NCBI RefSeq assembly: GCF_031143425.1
Contig: NC_090439.1
Span: 644,181,465 to 644,245,464 of the forward strand
Length of the DNA stretch: 64,000 nt
Origin: Pleurodeles waltl
Taxonomy: Eukaryota > Chordata > Amphibia > Caudata > Salamandridae
Direction of reading: 5' to 3'
Of this stretch, positions 22,353 through 32,165 are shown piece after piece. The notes under the pieces were generated by a model. That model made no database searches. It worked only from the letters and a program-made list of their open reading frames with translations, and was not told the origin of the DNA. A program made the translations under genes and the position numbers. Numbering within the stretch: position 1 is the stretch's first letter; the number at the start of each line of letters is the position of its first letter.

Positions 22353-25300
22353 ATGGAACCCGAGTTACAGGTCATCCCCGCACTCCTATACCTGCTCCTG
22401 TACCAGGAGCACGCCCGGCGGTGCGGAAGACATCAGTGAGTACTGCACCTACGACACAGGGGAGGGAAAAGATTACCGGCACACACCCACCCACCCACAC
22501 CCACTACAACACACACATCAATGCATTCCCACAGATCACTGTCACAACCCACAAACCCCCCCCTCCGAAATAATGCAAAGACCAAAAGAAGAGATCTTAA
22601 ACGGGCAGATATATTGAAAAATGGACAGCAGTAATCCAAATAAATAAATAAACTATGTACAAAATATATACATCTACTATATGTAGTCCAACCACTGTCC
22701 GTGGACCACAGGGGTCCTGAGCAAAGGGGCAAGGCCCAGTCCCACGACAAGAACTCCACGGAGAGAACACTGCAGGGGCATCAGAAAGAAAAAAGGACAG
22801 GCACCTCAGGGGGAAGGGAAGGGGGGGACCTCAGCCACTTGAGTACACGACGCCAGATCCACGAGGGGACTCCATGACCACTGGCCAATCCTGGGGAGAG
22901 CAAAGCCACAGTCCATACAGTCCATACAGTGGGTGGCCTGCCCACTGGGCCATCCTGGGGAGTGCAAAGCCACAGTCCATACAGTCCATACAGTGGGTGG
23001 CCTGCCCACTGGGCCATCCTGGGGAGAGCAAAGCCACAGTCCATACAGTCCATACAGTGGGTGGCCTGCCCACTGGGCCATCCTGGGGAGAGCAAAGCCA
23101 CAGTCCATACAGTGGGTGGCCTGCCCACTGGGCCATCCTGGGGAGAGCAAAGCCACAGTCCATACAGTCCATACAGTGGGTGGCCTGCCCACTGGGCCAT
23201 CCTGGGGAGAGCAAAGCCACAGTCCATACAGTCCATACAGTGGGTGGCCTGCCCACTGGGCCATCCTGGGGAGTGCAAAGCCACAGTCCATACAGTCCAG
23301 ACAGTGGGTGGCCTGCCCACTGGGCCATCCTGGGGAGTGCAAAGCCACAGTCCAAACAGTCCATAACAGACTCCACTGCCACTGGAGGAGGCATGTTGGC
23401 CAGAGGACATCCTGCAGCCCTGCCCGAGACAGATCCTGCCCTGCCACGTCTGCCAAAGGGCCAGCGGTTCTTGCCTGGAAGGGCCCAGTTCAGCGGTTCT
23501 TGAGACGGCGGTCCCCAGCGGAGCGGTGCTGGAGACGGCGGGGCCCAGTTCAGCGGTTCTTGCCTTGAAGGGCCCAGTTCAGCGGTTCTTGCCTTGAAGG
23601 GCCCAGTTCAGCGGTTCTTGCCTTGAAGGGCCCAGTTCAGCGGTTCTTGAGACGGCGGTCCCCAGCGGAGCGGTGCTGGAGACGGCGGGGCCCAGTTCAG
23701 CGGTTCTTGCCTTGAAGGGCCCAGTTCAGCGGTTCTTGCCTTGAAGGGCCCAGTTCAGCGGTTCTTGCCTGGAAGGGCCCAGTTCAGCGGTTCTTGAGAC
23801 GGCGGTCCCCAGCGGAGCGGTGCTGGAGACGGCGGGGCCCAGTTCAGCGGTCCTTGCCTGGAAGGGCCCAGTTCAGCGGTTCTTGCCTTGAAGGGCCCAG
23901 TTCAGCGGTTCTTGAGACGGCGGTCCCCAGCGGAGCGGTGCTGGAGACGGCGGGGCCCAGTTCAGCGGTCCTTGCCTTGAAGGGCCCAGTTCAGCGGTTC
24001 TTGAGACGGCGGTCCCCAGCGGAGCGGTGCTGGAGACGGCGGGGCCCAGTTCAGCGGTCCTTGCCTTGAAGGGCCCAGTTCAGCGGTTCTTGCCTTGAAG
24101 GGCCCAGGTCAGCGGTTCTTGAGACGGCGGTCCCCAGCGGAGCGGTGCTGGAGACGGCGGGGCCCAGTTCAGCGGTCCTTGCCTTGAAGGGCCCAGTTCA
24201 GCGGTTCTTGCCTTGAAGGGCCCAGGTCAGCGGTTCTTGAGACGGCGGTCCCCAGCGGTGCTGGAGACGGCGGGGCCCAGTTCAGCGGTTCTTGCCTTGA
24301 TAGGCCCAGTTCAGCGGTTCTTGCCTTGAAGGGCCCAGTTCAGCGGTTCTTGCCTTGAAGGGCCCAGTTCAGCGGTTCTTGAGACGGCGGTCCCCAGCTG
24401 AGCGGTGCTGGAGACGGCGGGCCCAGTTCAGCGGTTCTTGCCTTGAAGGGCCCAGTTCAGCGGTTCTTGCCTTGAAGGGCCCAGTTCAGCGGTTCTTGCC
24501 TTGAAGGGCCCAGTTCAGCGGTTCTTGAGACGGCGGTCCCCAGCGGAGCGGTGCTGGAGACGGCGGGGCCCAGTTCAGCGGTCCTTGCCTTGAAGGGCCC
24601 AGTTCAGCGGTTCTTGCCTTGAAGGGCCCAGTTCAGCGGTTCTTGAGACGGCGGTCCCCAGCGGAGCGGTGCTGGAGACGGCGGCCATTCTATGGCCAAC
24701 TGCTCATTGCCTGGTGGTGCCCTCCTGGTCAGCGGGGATGGTGCTCCTTCAATGCTCACCTGGGCTGTGGGTGGGGGGGCCCTCCTGGCCAGCTGGGCTG
24801 GGTCATCCCTGGGCAGCGGCTATGGGGGTGGTGGGCTCTCCCTGGGCAGCTGTGACGGTTCCTCCCTGGGCAGCGGCTATGGGGGTTGCGGGCTCCTCCT
24901 GGGCAGCTGTGACGGGTCCTCCATGGGCAGCAGGCCTGCTGCCTGACTTCTCCGCCTTGCTGCCCTTGCCCTCCTTAGTCGGGAGTCTGTGGCCCTTTCC
25001 TCCCTTTGGAGCTGTGGCTGTTGACGGTGGCTGGCTAGTGTCCTGGGGGGATATAGAACCCGGGCTCCTGCGGCGGCCCTTCTGCCTTCTGCTCCTCTTC
25101 CCAGGGGGTAGGCTGGCTGTCCCCTTGCTGCTGGGCGAAGATCCAGACCTGCGGGCTGGTGGGCTCCAATACCCCTGCACCCTTGTCAAGGGGGCTGCAG
25201 GGCTGGTGGTGGCTGAGGTGCTCTTCTTACCCCGACGAGAAGGAGGGGGGGCTCAGGGTCAGGAAAGAAGGTAGCAGTAGAGAGATAGATTTTCCTGGGA

Positions 25301-28300
25301 CAATGGATAGTGGTAGGTACAGTGGGTATGGGAGTGGAGGGAGAGGATGTGGTTGTAGGCGAGACAAGTTTGCTGTCTTTGGGTGCAGGTGCAGGAGCGG
25401 GAGGCTGTCGTAAGGTGGATGGCTGTTGGGTGGGTGGGTGGCTGCGTTTGTGTGGTGTGGAAGAGGGGGTGACAGACACAGTGGGAGAGGACACAGGGGA
25501 CGTGTAAATGGCAGTGGGGGTGGTGACTGCACGTGTGCGGACTGTACTGGAGGGTGTGCTGGTGATGGAAACACTGGCTGATGGTGAGGTGAATGAAGGT
25601 GTGAGTGTAGACGTCACAGGGAGGGAGGAGGGAGACGAGGAGGTGGGGGTCACAGAGGTGGTAGTGACTGTTGGCATGTCTGCATCGGAATGTTGCTTGT
25701 GTGAATGTCTCCGTGATCTGTGGTGCTTATGTTTGGATGAGCTGCTCTTGGGTGTTGAGGTGTGTGCAGGCTGGTCTGATGGTGTGGGTGGGACAGGCAG
25801 AGGAACAGGAGACTGGGAGGAGGGAGTTAGTAGAGGGAGGCAGGAGACAGGGACAATGGCTGCCGTCAGTGCTGAGGCCAGAGCCTGGAACGATCGCTGA
25901 TGGGCAGCCTGACCCGAATGAATGCCCTCCAGGTACGCATTGCTGCGATGAACCTCCCTCTCCACCCCCTGGATGGCATTCAAAAGGGTAGTCTGCCCAA
26001 CAATGAGCGTTCGGAGGAGGTCAATGACCTCCTCACTGAGGGCAGCGGGGGTAACAGGGGCAGGGCCTGAGGTGCCTGGGGCGAAGGAGATGCCCGGCTT
26101 CCTGGCAGAGCGGGCACGGGGCGAACGCTGAGGGGCTGCTGGGAGGGCGGAGATGGTGCGCTGGGTGGCGGCTGTACCTGTAATGGCGGGGGGCACGGAT
26201 GGTGCCACCCCCGCAAGGGAGCTCCCTTCCGAGGACGTGTCCGTGTCGCTGCATGGTCCAGTCGTCCCCGTCGTGGAGCTCCCCTCGCCCTCCGTCTCAC
26301 TGGTCCAGTCAGACTCTGTGGCATGGCCCTCCTGGGCCATGTGAGATGCAGCTCCCTCCTGCCCCGATGCCACTTCTCCTCCGCCTGATGATGCTGATGC
26401 ACACAAGCACAGAAGGACAAACAAAAAGGGGGGGGGAGAGAGAAATAAAGAGATTTTGAGTACATGGATCACCGGTACAGTTAGCGGACATGACAGACAC
26501 AGATGCCCCCTGCACTAAGTTGCGCACTTGGGGTCCCCTACGCATTCCGTGGAACATTCCCTACACGCCTAGAGTTGACAACTGCACCCATGGATGACAC
26601 GGCCCAGGGATGGCTGTACTGGCACACTACTGAGGGTGGTGGCTGGGGACACAGGGGCTTACGGGGGTGCCCAGCCTACAGATATCGCCCTGGCCTAGGG
26701 GGACCCACAGCCCTCCTCCCCCACCCAGGCACCTCCACTGCGCGACAACAGAGTAGATTATGCTTGTACTCACCCCCTTGTGTCTGCTGTGCTGCCCTCA
26801 CGCGCCCATCCAAATCAGGGTAGGCCACCGCCAGGATCCGGAACATCAGGGGGGTCAGTTGACGGCAGGCACCCCGCCTACGTTGGGAGGCCATCCCCAG
26901 CAGAGACTCGGCGGTCTTCTTGGTCCCGCGGCGGATGTCCTCCCACCTCTTGCGGCAGTGGGTGCCCCGTCGATGGTGGACCCCCAGGGTCCGGACTTCC
27001 TTGGCGATGGCACGCCAAATCCCGATCTTCTCATGGGCGCGGACCTATGTGACACGTACAGGGAGGGAGAAATACCACGTTCAAGTTTGTCTGCATTTTC
27101 GTTGCCAGTGGCCCAACGCCCCCCATCCCCGCCAGGCCCCCCGCCATGCCCCCGCCAGGCCCAACATGCCCCCCATCCCCGCCAGGCCCCCCGCCAGGCC
27201 CAACATGCCCCCCATCCCCGCCAGGCCCAACATGCCCCCCATCCCCGCCAGGCCCCCCGCCAGGCCCAACATGCCCCCCATCCCCGCCAGGCCCCCCGCC
27301 ATGCCCCCCGCCAGGCCCAACATGCCCCCCATCCCCGCCAGGCCCCCCCGCCAGGCCCAACATGCCCCCCATCCCCGCCAGGCCCCCCGCCATGCCCCCC
27401 GCCAGGCCCCCCCGCCAGGCCCAACATGCCCCCCATCCCCGCCAGGCCCCCCGCCATGCCCCCCGCCAGGCCCAACATGCCCCCCATCCCCGCCAGGCCC
27501 CCCGCCAGGCCCAACATGCCCCCCATCCCCGCAAGGCCCCCCGCCATGCCCCCCGCCAGGCCCAACATGCCCCCCATCCCCGCCAGGCCCCCCGCCAGGC
27601 CCCCCTGCCAGGCCCAACATGCCCCCCATCCCCGCCAGGCCCCCCGCCATGCCCCCGCCAGGCCCAACATGCCCCCCATCCCCGCCAGGCCCCCCGCCAG
27701 GCCCAACATGCCCCCCATCCCCGCCAGGCCCCCCCGCCAGGCCCAACGTGCCCCCCCATCCCCGCCAGGCCCCCTGCCAGGCCCAACATGCCCCCCATCC
27801 CCGCCAGGCCCCCAAGCCAGCCAGTGGCCCCAAATCCATATTGAATTAAACTCACTTGTTGGTCTGGAGGACCGTAGAGTAGCGCATACTGGGGGAGGAC
27901 CCCATCCACAAGTTTCTCCAACTCTTCTCCAGTGAAGGCAGGGGCCCTTTCCCCAGGCGCAGCAGCCATTGTCCCTTCCAGACCGAGGTCACAGCAACAC
28001 TTGCAGTATAGGTCCTCTCCTGTGAAAGTTCAAGTCGCAAGTGAATAAGTAGATAGAAAATGGCGGTCACGCCCGCGGCGGTGCGTACCGCGGCGGTGCG
28101 TACCGCCACCGCCGGCGCCCTTCGCCATTGGCTCCTGAAACCCATAGGCTTCAATGTTAACCAATGCGGCTTCGCGCCGCGGTCTTCGACCGCCGACCGC
28201 CGCGGTGTGCCACGCCAGCGCATTGACCTCACATCCCATTGTCACACTTCACAGGTCAGGCAGCCGCCATTTCGAGGGTCCACATGGCTCAATTTCAACT

Positions 28301-29468
28301 GCGTCACACAGGCCTAGGCCTTGCATAGCCACTCAGACACGCCATTCACTGCATAGAGAATCGTTTACTGTGCAAGCTGTGAGTACGTACCTGTGGGTTG
28401 CTTGACTGTGTGCTCCATGTTGTCCTTCCTAGGCACCGTCCGCTGGGTTTGGCGAGGAGACGGATGAATCCTCCCGTGTACAGGCCGCTGGTGGACCTGT
28501 CGACAATGGAAGCACGCCACATTATCCTGACCTACCGGCTTGACCGTGCCACTATACATGAACTGTGTGCCCAGCTGGAGCCCGACCTGATGTCCCCCAT
28601 CCGCCAACCCACAGGGATTCCCCCTCTGGTGCAGGTCCTGTCAGTACTCCATTTCTTGGCAAGTGGGTTATTTCAGACAACAGTGGGAATTGCTTCTGGG
28701 ATGTCTCAGCCCATGTTTTCGAAGGTGTTATCCAGAGTGTTGTCGGCCCTGATGAAATACATGAGGAGCTACATCCTTTTCCCTGAGGTGGGCGAATTGG
28801 CTGCAGTGAAGGGTGATTTCTATGCCCTTGGACATATTCCCAACGTCATTGGTGCCATTGATGGGACCCATGTGGCTTTGGTTCCCCCAAGAGACAGGGA
28901 TCAGGTGTACAGGAACAGAAAAAGTTACCATTCCATGAACATCCAGGTGGTGTGTTTGGCTGACCGGTACATCTCGCATGTAAATGCCAAATTCCCTGGG
29001 TCAGTGCATGACGCCTACATCCTAAGGAATAGCAGCATCCCTTACGTGATGGAACAGCTAGAGAGACACCGTGTATGGCTATTGGGGGACTCTGGGTACC
29101 CCAACCTGTCGTGGCTACTGACCCCAGTAAGGAATTCCCGGACCAGGGCAGAGGAACGGTACAATGAGGCCCATGGGCGTACTAGGAGGGTGATCGAACG
29201 CACCTTCGGCCTCCTAAAGGCCAGGTTTCGGTGCCTGCATATGACAGGTGGATCCCTAATGTACTCACCTAAGAAGGTGTGTCACATCATCGTGGCCTGC
29301 TGCATGCTTCACAACCTGGCTTTGCGCCGCCAGGTGCCTTTCCTGCAGGAGGATGGTCCAGATGGTGGTGTTGTGGCAGCTGTGGAACCTGTGGAGAGTG
29401 AAGAGGAGGAAGACGACGGGGATGAAACAGACAACAGGGACAGAATCATTGCACAGTACTTCCAATAG
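22353..29468 (+). CDS. HARBI1-like DDE transposase, two exons, intact (copy C)
   Basis: The proposed gene is join(22353..22435, 28433..29468), 372 residues with no stop or frameshift. Exon 1 encodes MEPELQ, a Leu/Tyr-rich hydrophobic helix and an Arg cluster, ending in donor GTGAGT. The acceptor is CCTTCCTAG. The split codon CA|G gives Gln. In exon 2 the DDE triad is D171 (AIDGTHVAL), D247 (LLGDSGYPN) and E283 (RRVIERTFGLLK). The C-terminus is acidic (EEEEDDGDE). The 5,997-bp intron holds all of Myb2 and three minisatellites on the other strand. It would catalyse cut-and-paste transposition, but family knowledge says it needs a Myb-like partner. Transcription should start near the 22025 end. 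Confidence 0.88.
22870..23370. repeat. Family-wide minisatellite (copy C)
   Basis: About eight units of 54-64 bp have the core GGGCCATCCTGGGGAGAGCA then AAGCCACAGTCCATACAGT. This is the inverse of the copy A array core (GACTGTGGCTTTGCACTCCC). Unit length varies by a 10-bp module (GTCCATACA). Long ORFs on both strands here have no coding meaning. Confidence 0.92.
23470..24690. repeat. 1.2-kb minisatellite of two alternating modules (copy C)
   Basis: Module 1 is about 30 bp (TTGCCTTGAAGGGCCCAGTT + CAGCGGTTC). Module 2 is about 60 bp (GAGACGGCGGTCCCCAGCGG + AGCGGTGCTG + GAGACGGCGGGG). They alternate irregularly more than 25 times, and the order is a higher-order code that would mutate quickly by unequal exchange. 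Copy A has a related but much smaller array (7165-7325). Confidence 0.92.
24803..25189 (-). other. Basic, Pro-rich ORF downstream of Myb2 (copy C)
   Basis: This open frame is rich in Lys, Arg, Ser and Pro (SPSSKGTASLPPGKRSRRQK, then AAQGEPTTPIA repeats). It is positional counterpart to the basic ORFs of copies A (6578-7185) and D. It follows Myb2 exon 3 immediately and may be an alternative C-terminal exon. Function is unknown. Confidence 0.4.
25186..27969 (-). CDS. Myb2: Myb/SANT-like protein, three exons, intact (copy C)
   Basis: Exons are 27856-27969 (114 bp), 26774-27044 (271 bp) and 25186-26393 (1,208 bp). Donors are GTGAGT, and acceptors are ACATAG and GCATCAG. Phases fit (0, then 1), giving 530 residues with no stop. 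The Myb/SANT domain (about residues 13-85) is split by intron 1: FTGEELEKLVDGVLPQY, then IWRAIAKEVRTLG and CRKRWEDIRRG. A helical segment follows (EVIDLLRTLIVGQTTLLNAI and VHRSNAYLEGIHSGQA), possibly for oligomerisation. The long tail is Ser/Thr/Pro-rich with a basic HKHHRSRRHSHK patch. Intron 1 holds a 0.7-kb minisatellite. The whole gene lies antisense inside the transposase intron. A role as a second end-binding or nuclear-import partner is inferred, not shown. Confidence 0.85.
27115..27822. repeat. GC-rich minisatellite in Myb2 intron 1 (copy C)
   Basis: About 20 units of GCCAGGCCCAACATGCCCCC + CATCCCC alternate with short CGCCAGGCCCCC modules. The unit lacks stop codons in several frames of both strands, producing spurious ORFs up to 390 codons of Pro/Ala/Gly. 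Copies A, B and D have short normal introns here (about 200 bp), so the array arose within copy C or its recent ancestors. Confidence 0.92.
28051..28330. promoter_or_regulatory. Conserved central control region (copy C)
   Basis: This is the inverse of the copy A region at 4140-4463. AGATAGAAAATGGCGGTCAC (28051-28070) is the exact reverse complement of the copy A 20-mer, and GCAGCCGCCATTTCGAGG near 28260 is the second, opposed GCCATTT site. Lying just upstream of Myb2 exon 1, it probably contains the Myb2 promoter. Confidence 0.58.
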
Positions 29469-29757
29469 GACACAGGTAACAATTCAAACATAATTTTGTA
29501 AATGTAAAATACTCTCCTGCATCTCTGCTGCCTGTCTATTTGCCCCAGTGTATGATGACTGAGTTGTGGCTTTTCCCTCCCTATTTCAGATCTGGGGTCC
29601 CCACTACGAGTCCTGTGCTTCGTTTCCCCATGGACTACAGCTTTGTGGCAGCTGTTTGTTGACTTCACTATGTACAAGGACATATTTGCACTGTCATGTC
29701 AATTACAATATTTTGAATTCACAGCCAGACTCCAGATAGTTTTGTGCAAAATAGGTG

Positions 29758-29763
29758 TTTATT
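29758..29763 (-). terminator. Polyadenylation signal of Myb1 (copy C)
   Basis: TTTATT on the plus strand reads AATAAA on the Myb1 strand, about 200 bp past the expected end of Myb1. It sits in the same convergent Myb1/transposase spacer as in copy A. Confidence 0.6.
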
Positions 29764-29954
29764 TCAGTGCTCAAAATGGGATGGGTGGTTTCAAGTGGGT
29801 GAGGGCTATGGTGAAGGGATGTCCATGGCAGAGTCCAGAGTAACAGTCACACAGGTGCATTGTCCATAGGCCTGTGGAGAGATGGAGCATGGGCAGTTCA
29901 AGGATGGACAGGGTGACAATGTGGGACAGTGGGATGACATCAGGTGGTATCCTT

Positions 29955-31565
29955 TGCTGGCGGGGGTCTTGACATCCTACTCTGTCTTCTTGCGAGATCT
30001 CAGGGCCCTCTTGCGGGGTGGTTCTTCTCCTCAAGGAGGTGGGCGTCTGGTGGGCTGCTGTTGTGCGGGGGCCTCCTGTCCACTAGCGCCGGCGGAGGTG
30101 GTTGGCTGTTCTTGGTCCAGGCTAGTGGCAGGGGCCCTTTGTTGTTGTTGAGTGTCCGTCCTGGTGTTGATGAGTTCCTGCAGCAGCCCTACCATGGTAA
30201 CCAGGGTGGAGGTGAGGGCTCTGATGTCCTCCCTGTACCCCCGATAGTGTTCCTCCTGCAGTACCTGGATCTCCTGGAACCTGGCCAGTACCGTCGCCAT
30301 CGTCTCCTGGGAGCGGTTGTATGCTCCCATGATGGTGGTGAGGGCCTCGTGGAGAGTGGGTTCCCTGGGCCCGTCCCCCCCCCTGTCGCACAGCTGCCCT
30401 CCGAGTTGCCCTGTTTCCCTGGGCCTCTGCCCCCTGGCTGGTGTTCCCACTACCACTGCCCCCAGGTCCCTGTTGTTGTTGGGGTGGTGGGTTATCCTGG
30501 GTGCCCTGTAGTGGTAGACACACCGCAGATTGACACGCCCTGGAGACAGAGGCATGGGCCCGCTGGGTGGGAGCTGTGCTGGTGTTCCCAGAGGGGTTTG
30601 GGTCTGTAGTGGCCTGTGCCTGTGTGAGGGGAACCGACTGTCCAGAGGTCCCCGATGGTCCGGGCTGGTCATCAGTGTCCAGGTCGACAGAGCTGCTGTC
30701 ATCGCTGACGGCCTCTTGGGTGGGGGGTGTGGAGAATTCTGGGCCCTCCGTGGCGGTGTGTTGGCGGTCGGGTCCTGCAGGGGTATAGAGGTATGGTTAT
30801 AGTTTCAATGTGTGCCATATGGGTGTATCTGTGGGTTACCGTGTCCCCAAGTGCTGGCATTCGTGTGTGGGGGCTTTGGTGAGGGTGGCTTGTGGGGGGG
30901 ATGTGTATATGCATTGGGCATGCTTTGGTGATGGGTGTCCATGCTTAGTGGACGCATGCAGGCCTAGGTTTTGGGATGTGTGGGTTGTGATGGTGAGACA
31001 TTGGCAGGGAATAGGTGTGCTGGGGGTGGGGGTGAGGATGGTGGTGGGGGTGAGGATGGTGGTGGGGGTGAGGGTGGGGGTGAGGATGGGGGTGGGGGTG
31101 AGGGTGGGGTTCGAGGATGGGGGTGAGGGTTGGGGTATGATTTGGCATGCAGGTGGGGGGGAAGCAGTAGTGAAGCTTCAACTTACCAGAATCCATTCCT
31201 CCGCCGACTCCTGCGAGGCCGTCAGGATGCAGGATGTTCAAGACTTCCTCCTCCCATGTTGTAAATTGTGGGGGTTGAGGTGGGGGTCCTCCGCCAGTCT
31301 TCTGCACGGCGATGTTGTGCCTGGATACCATGGAACGCACCTTCCCCCGTAGGTCGTTCCATCGCTTCCTGATGTCTTCCCGATTTCTGGGGTGCTGTCC
31401 CACAGCGTTGACCCTGTCGACAATCCTCTGCCATAGCTCCGTCCTCCGGGCAATGCTGGTGTATTGGATTTGTGTGCCGAAGAGCTGGGGCTCTACCCGA
31501 ACGATTTCCTCCACCATGACCCTGAGTTCTTCGTCTGAGAAGCGGGGGTGTCTTTGGGGTGCCAT
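29955..31565 (-). pseudogene. Myb1: Myb/SANT-like protein, copy C, frameshifted
   Basis: Exon 1 (31187-31565, 379 bp) is identical in length to copy A and encodes the Myb trihelix (ELRVMVEEIVRVEPQLFG, LWQRIVDRVNAVG, IRKRWNDLRGK). The intron (30775-31186) has GTAAGT and CTGCAG borders and contains a GGTGGGG microsatellite. Exon 2 starts at 30774. A run of C near 30373-30381 carries an indel that shifts the frame, and a second shift occurs near 30040, so the coiled-coil part (TMATVLARFQEIQ) is out of frame with the Myb domain. The truncated product would keep the DNA-binding domain. Confidence 0.85.
31010..31145. repeat. GGTGGGGGTGAG-type microsatellite in Myb1 intron (copy C)
   Basis: This is a near-pure purine/GT tract of GGGGTGAGGATGGTGGT-like repeats on the plus strand. 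Its complement in copy A (1385-1440) is a short CCCCACCCTCACCCCC run, so this is an expansion of a sequence native to the intron. Confidence 0.8.
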
Positions 31566-32165
31566 GGAGTGGTGTGTATGATGTGTGGGGTGGAGTATGT
31601 GTAGTTAAGTGTGTTGAGTGTGGTGGTGTGTGTTGTTTTGTGTGTGGATATTGTGTGGGTGATGGTGTAGTGTGCCTCTGTGTGATGGTGTTCTGTGATC
31701 GCTGCTGTGTCTCTCAGTGCTTCTTTTAGGATTTTGGTCGAAGGGGTTTGTGGGTGATGTGGGTGTGTGTTTTATATTGTATTGTGTGTGTGGGAGTGGT
31801 GTGTGTATGTGTATCAGGTGTGTGGAATTCAAATCGGCCAATGTGGCTGAGTTTTGTTCGTTTGTGTGTATTCTGACCGCGGCGGTGTGTACCGCCAATG
31901 GAAAACCGCGTTTGAAAGACCGCCGCGTGGATTCGTAGGTCGTAATGGCATGGGCGTATTTCTGTTGGCGTGACGGTGGAGGTTTGGTCACCTCCACTTT
32001 TCCGCCGACCGCTGGTCTGGCGGTCTGTTGTGGCTGTCGGATTTTCGGAGGTTTGGCTGCTGCGGGTCAGAATGACCGTGGCGGGTTACCGCGACCGCGG
32101 CGGAATTATGGAGGATTTCTGACCGGCGGTAGGCGCCTTTTACCGCCGAGGTCAGAATGACCACC

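Larger units (their letters stand above)
22025..32165 (-). mobile_element. Harbinger copy C, complete three-gene DNA transposon in retroviral pol
   Basis: This 10,141-bp element has ends GGCCCTCATTCTGACC (left) and GGTCAGAATGACCACC (right), inverted with mismatches only in positions 3-5. The target duplication is AAA (22022-22024 and 32166-32168). It is inverted relative to copy A: transposase exons on the plus strand, Myb1 and Myb2 on the minus strand. Transposase and Myb2 are open when spliced, and Myb1 is frameshifted. It holds three expanded minisatellites. This is the best preserved copy in the window. Confidence 0.95.

Noticed and set aside
22870..23370. Regular repeat array looking like a CRISPR
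   Set aside because: Repeats are contiguous, with no unique spacers of constant length, no cas genes and a eukaryotic setting.
22781..23503. Overlapping ORFs of 145-216 codons on both strands with WTVALHSPGWPSGQATHC-like repeats
   Set aside because: They are produced by the minisatellite unit, which lacks stops in several frames. The frames carry no start context, and no domain is present.
25508..25900. 130-codon plus-strand ORF inside Harbinger C
   Set aside because: It is the antisense shadow of the Ser/Thr/Pro-rich Myb2 exon 3.
26760..27969. Pro/Ala-rich and Gly/Trp-rich ORFs up to 391 codons
   Set aside because: They are translation artefacts of the GC-rich intron array of Myb2. The real coding parts are the flanking exons.
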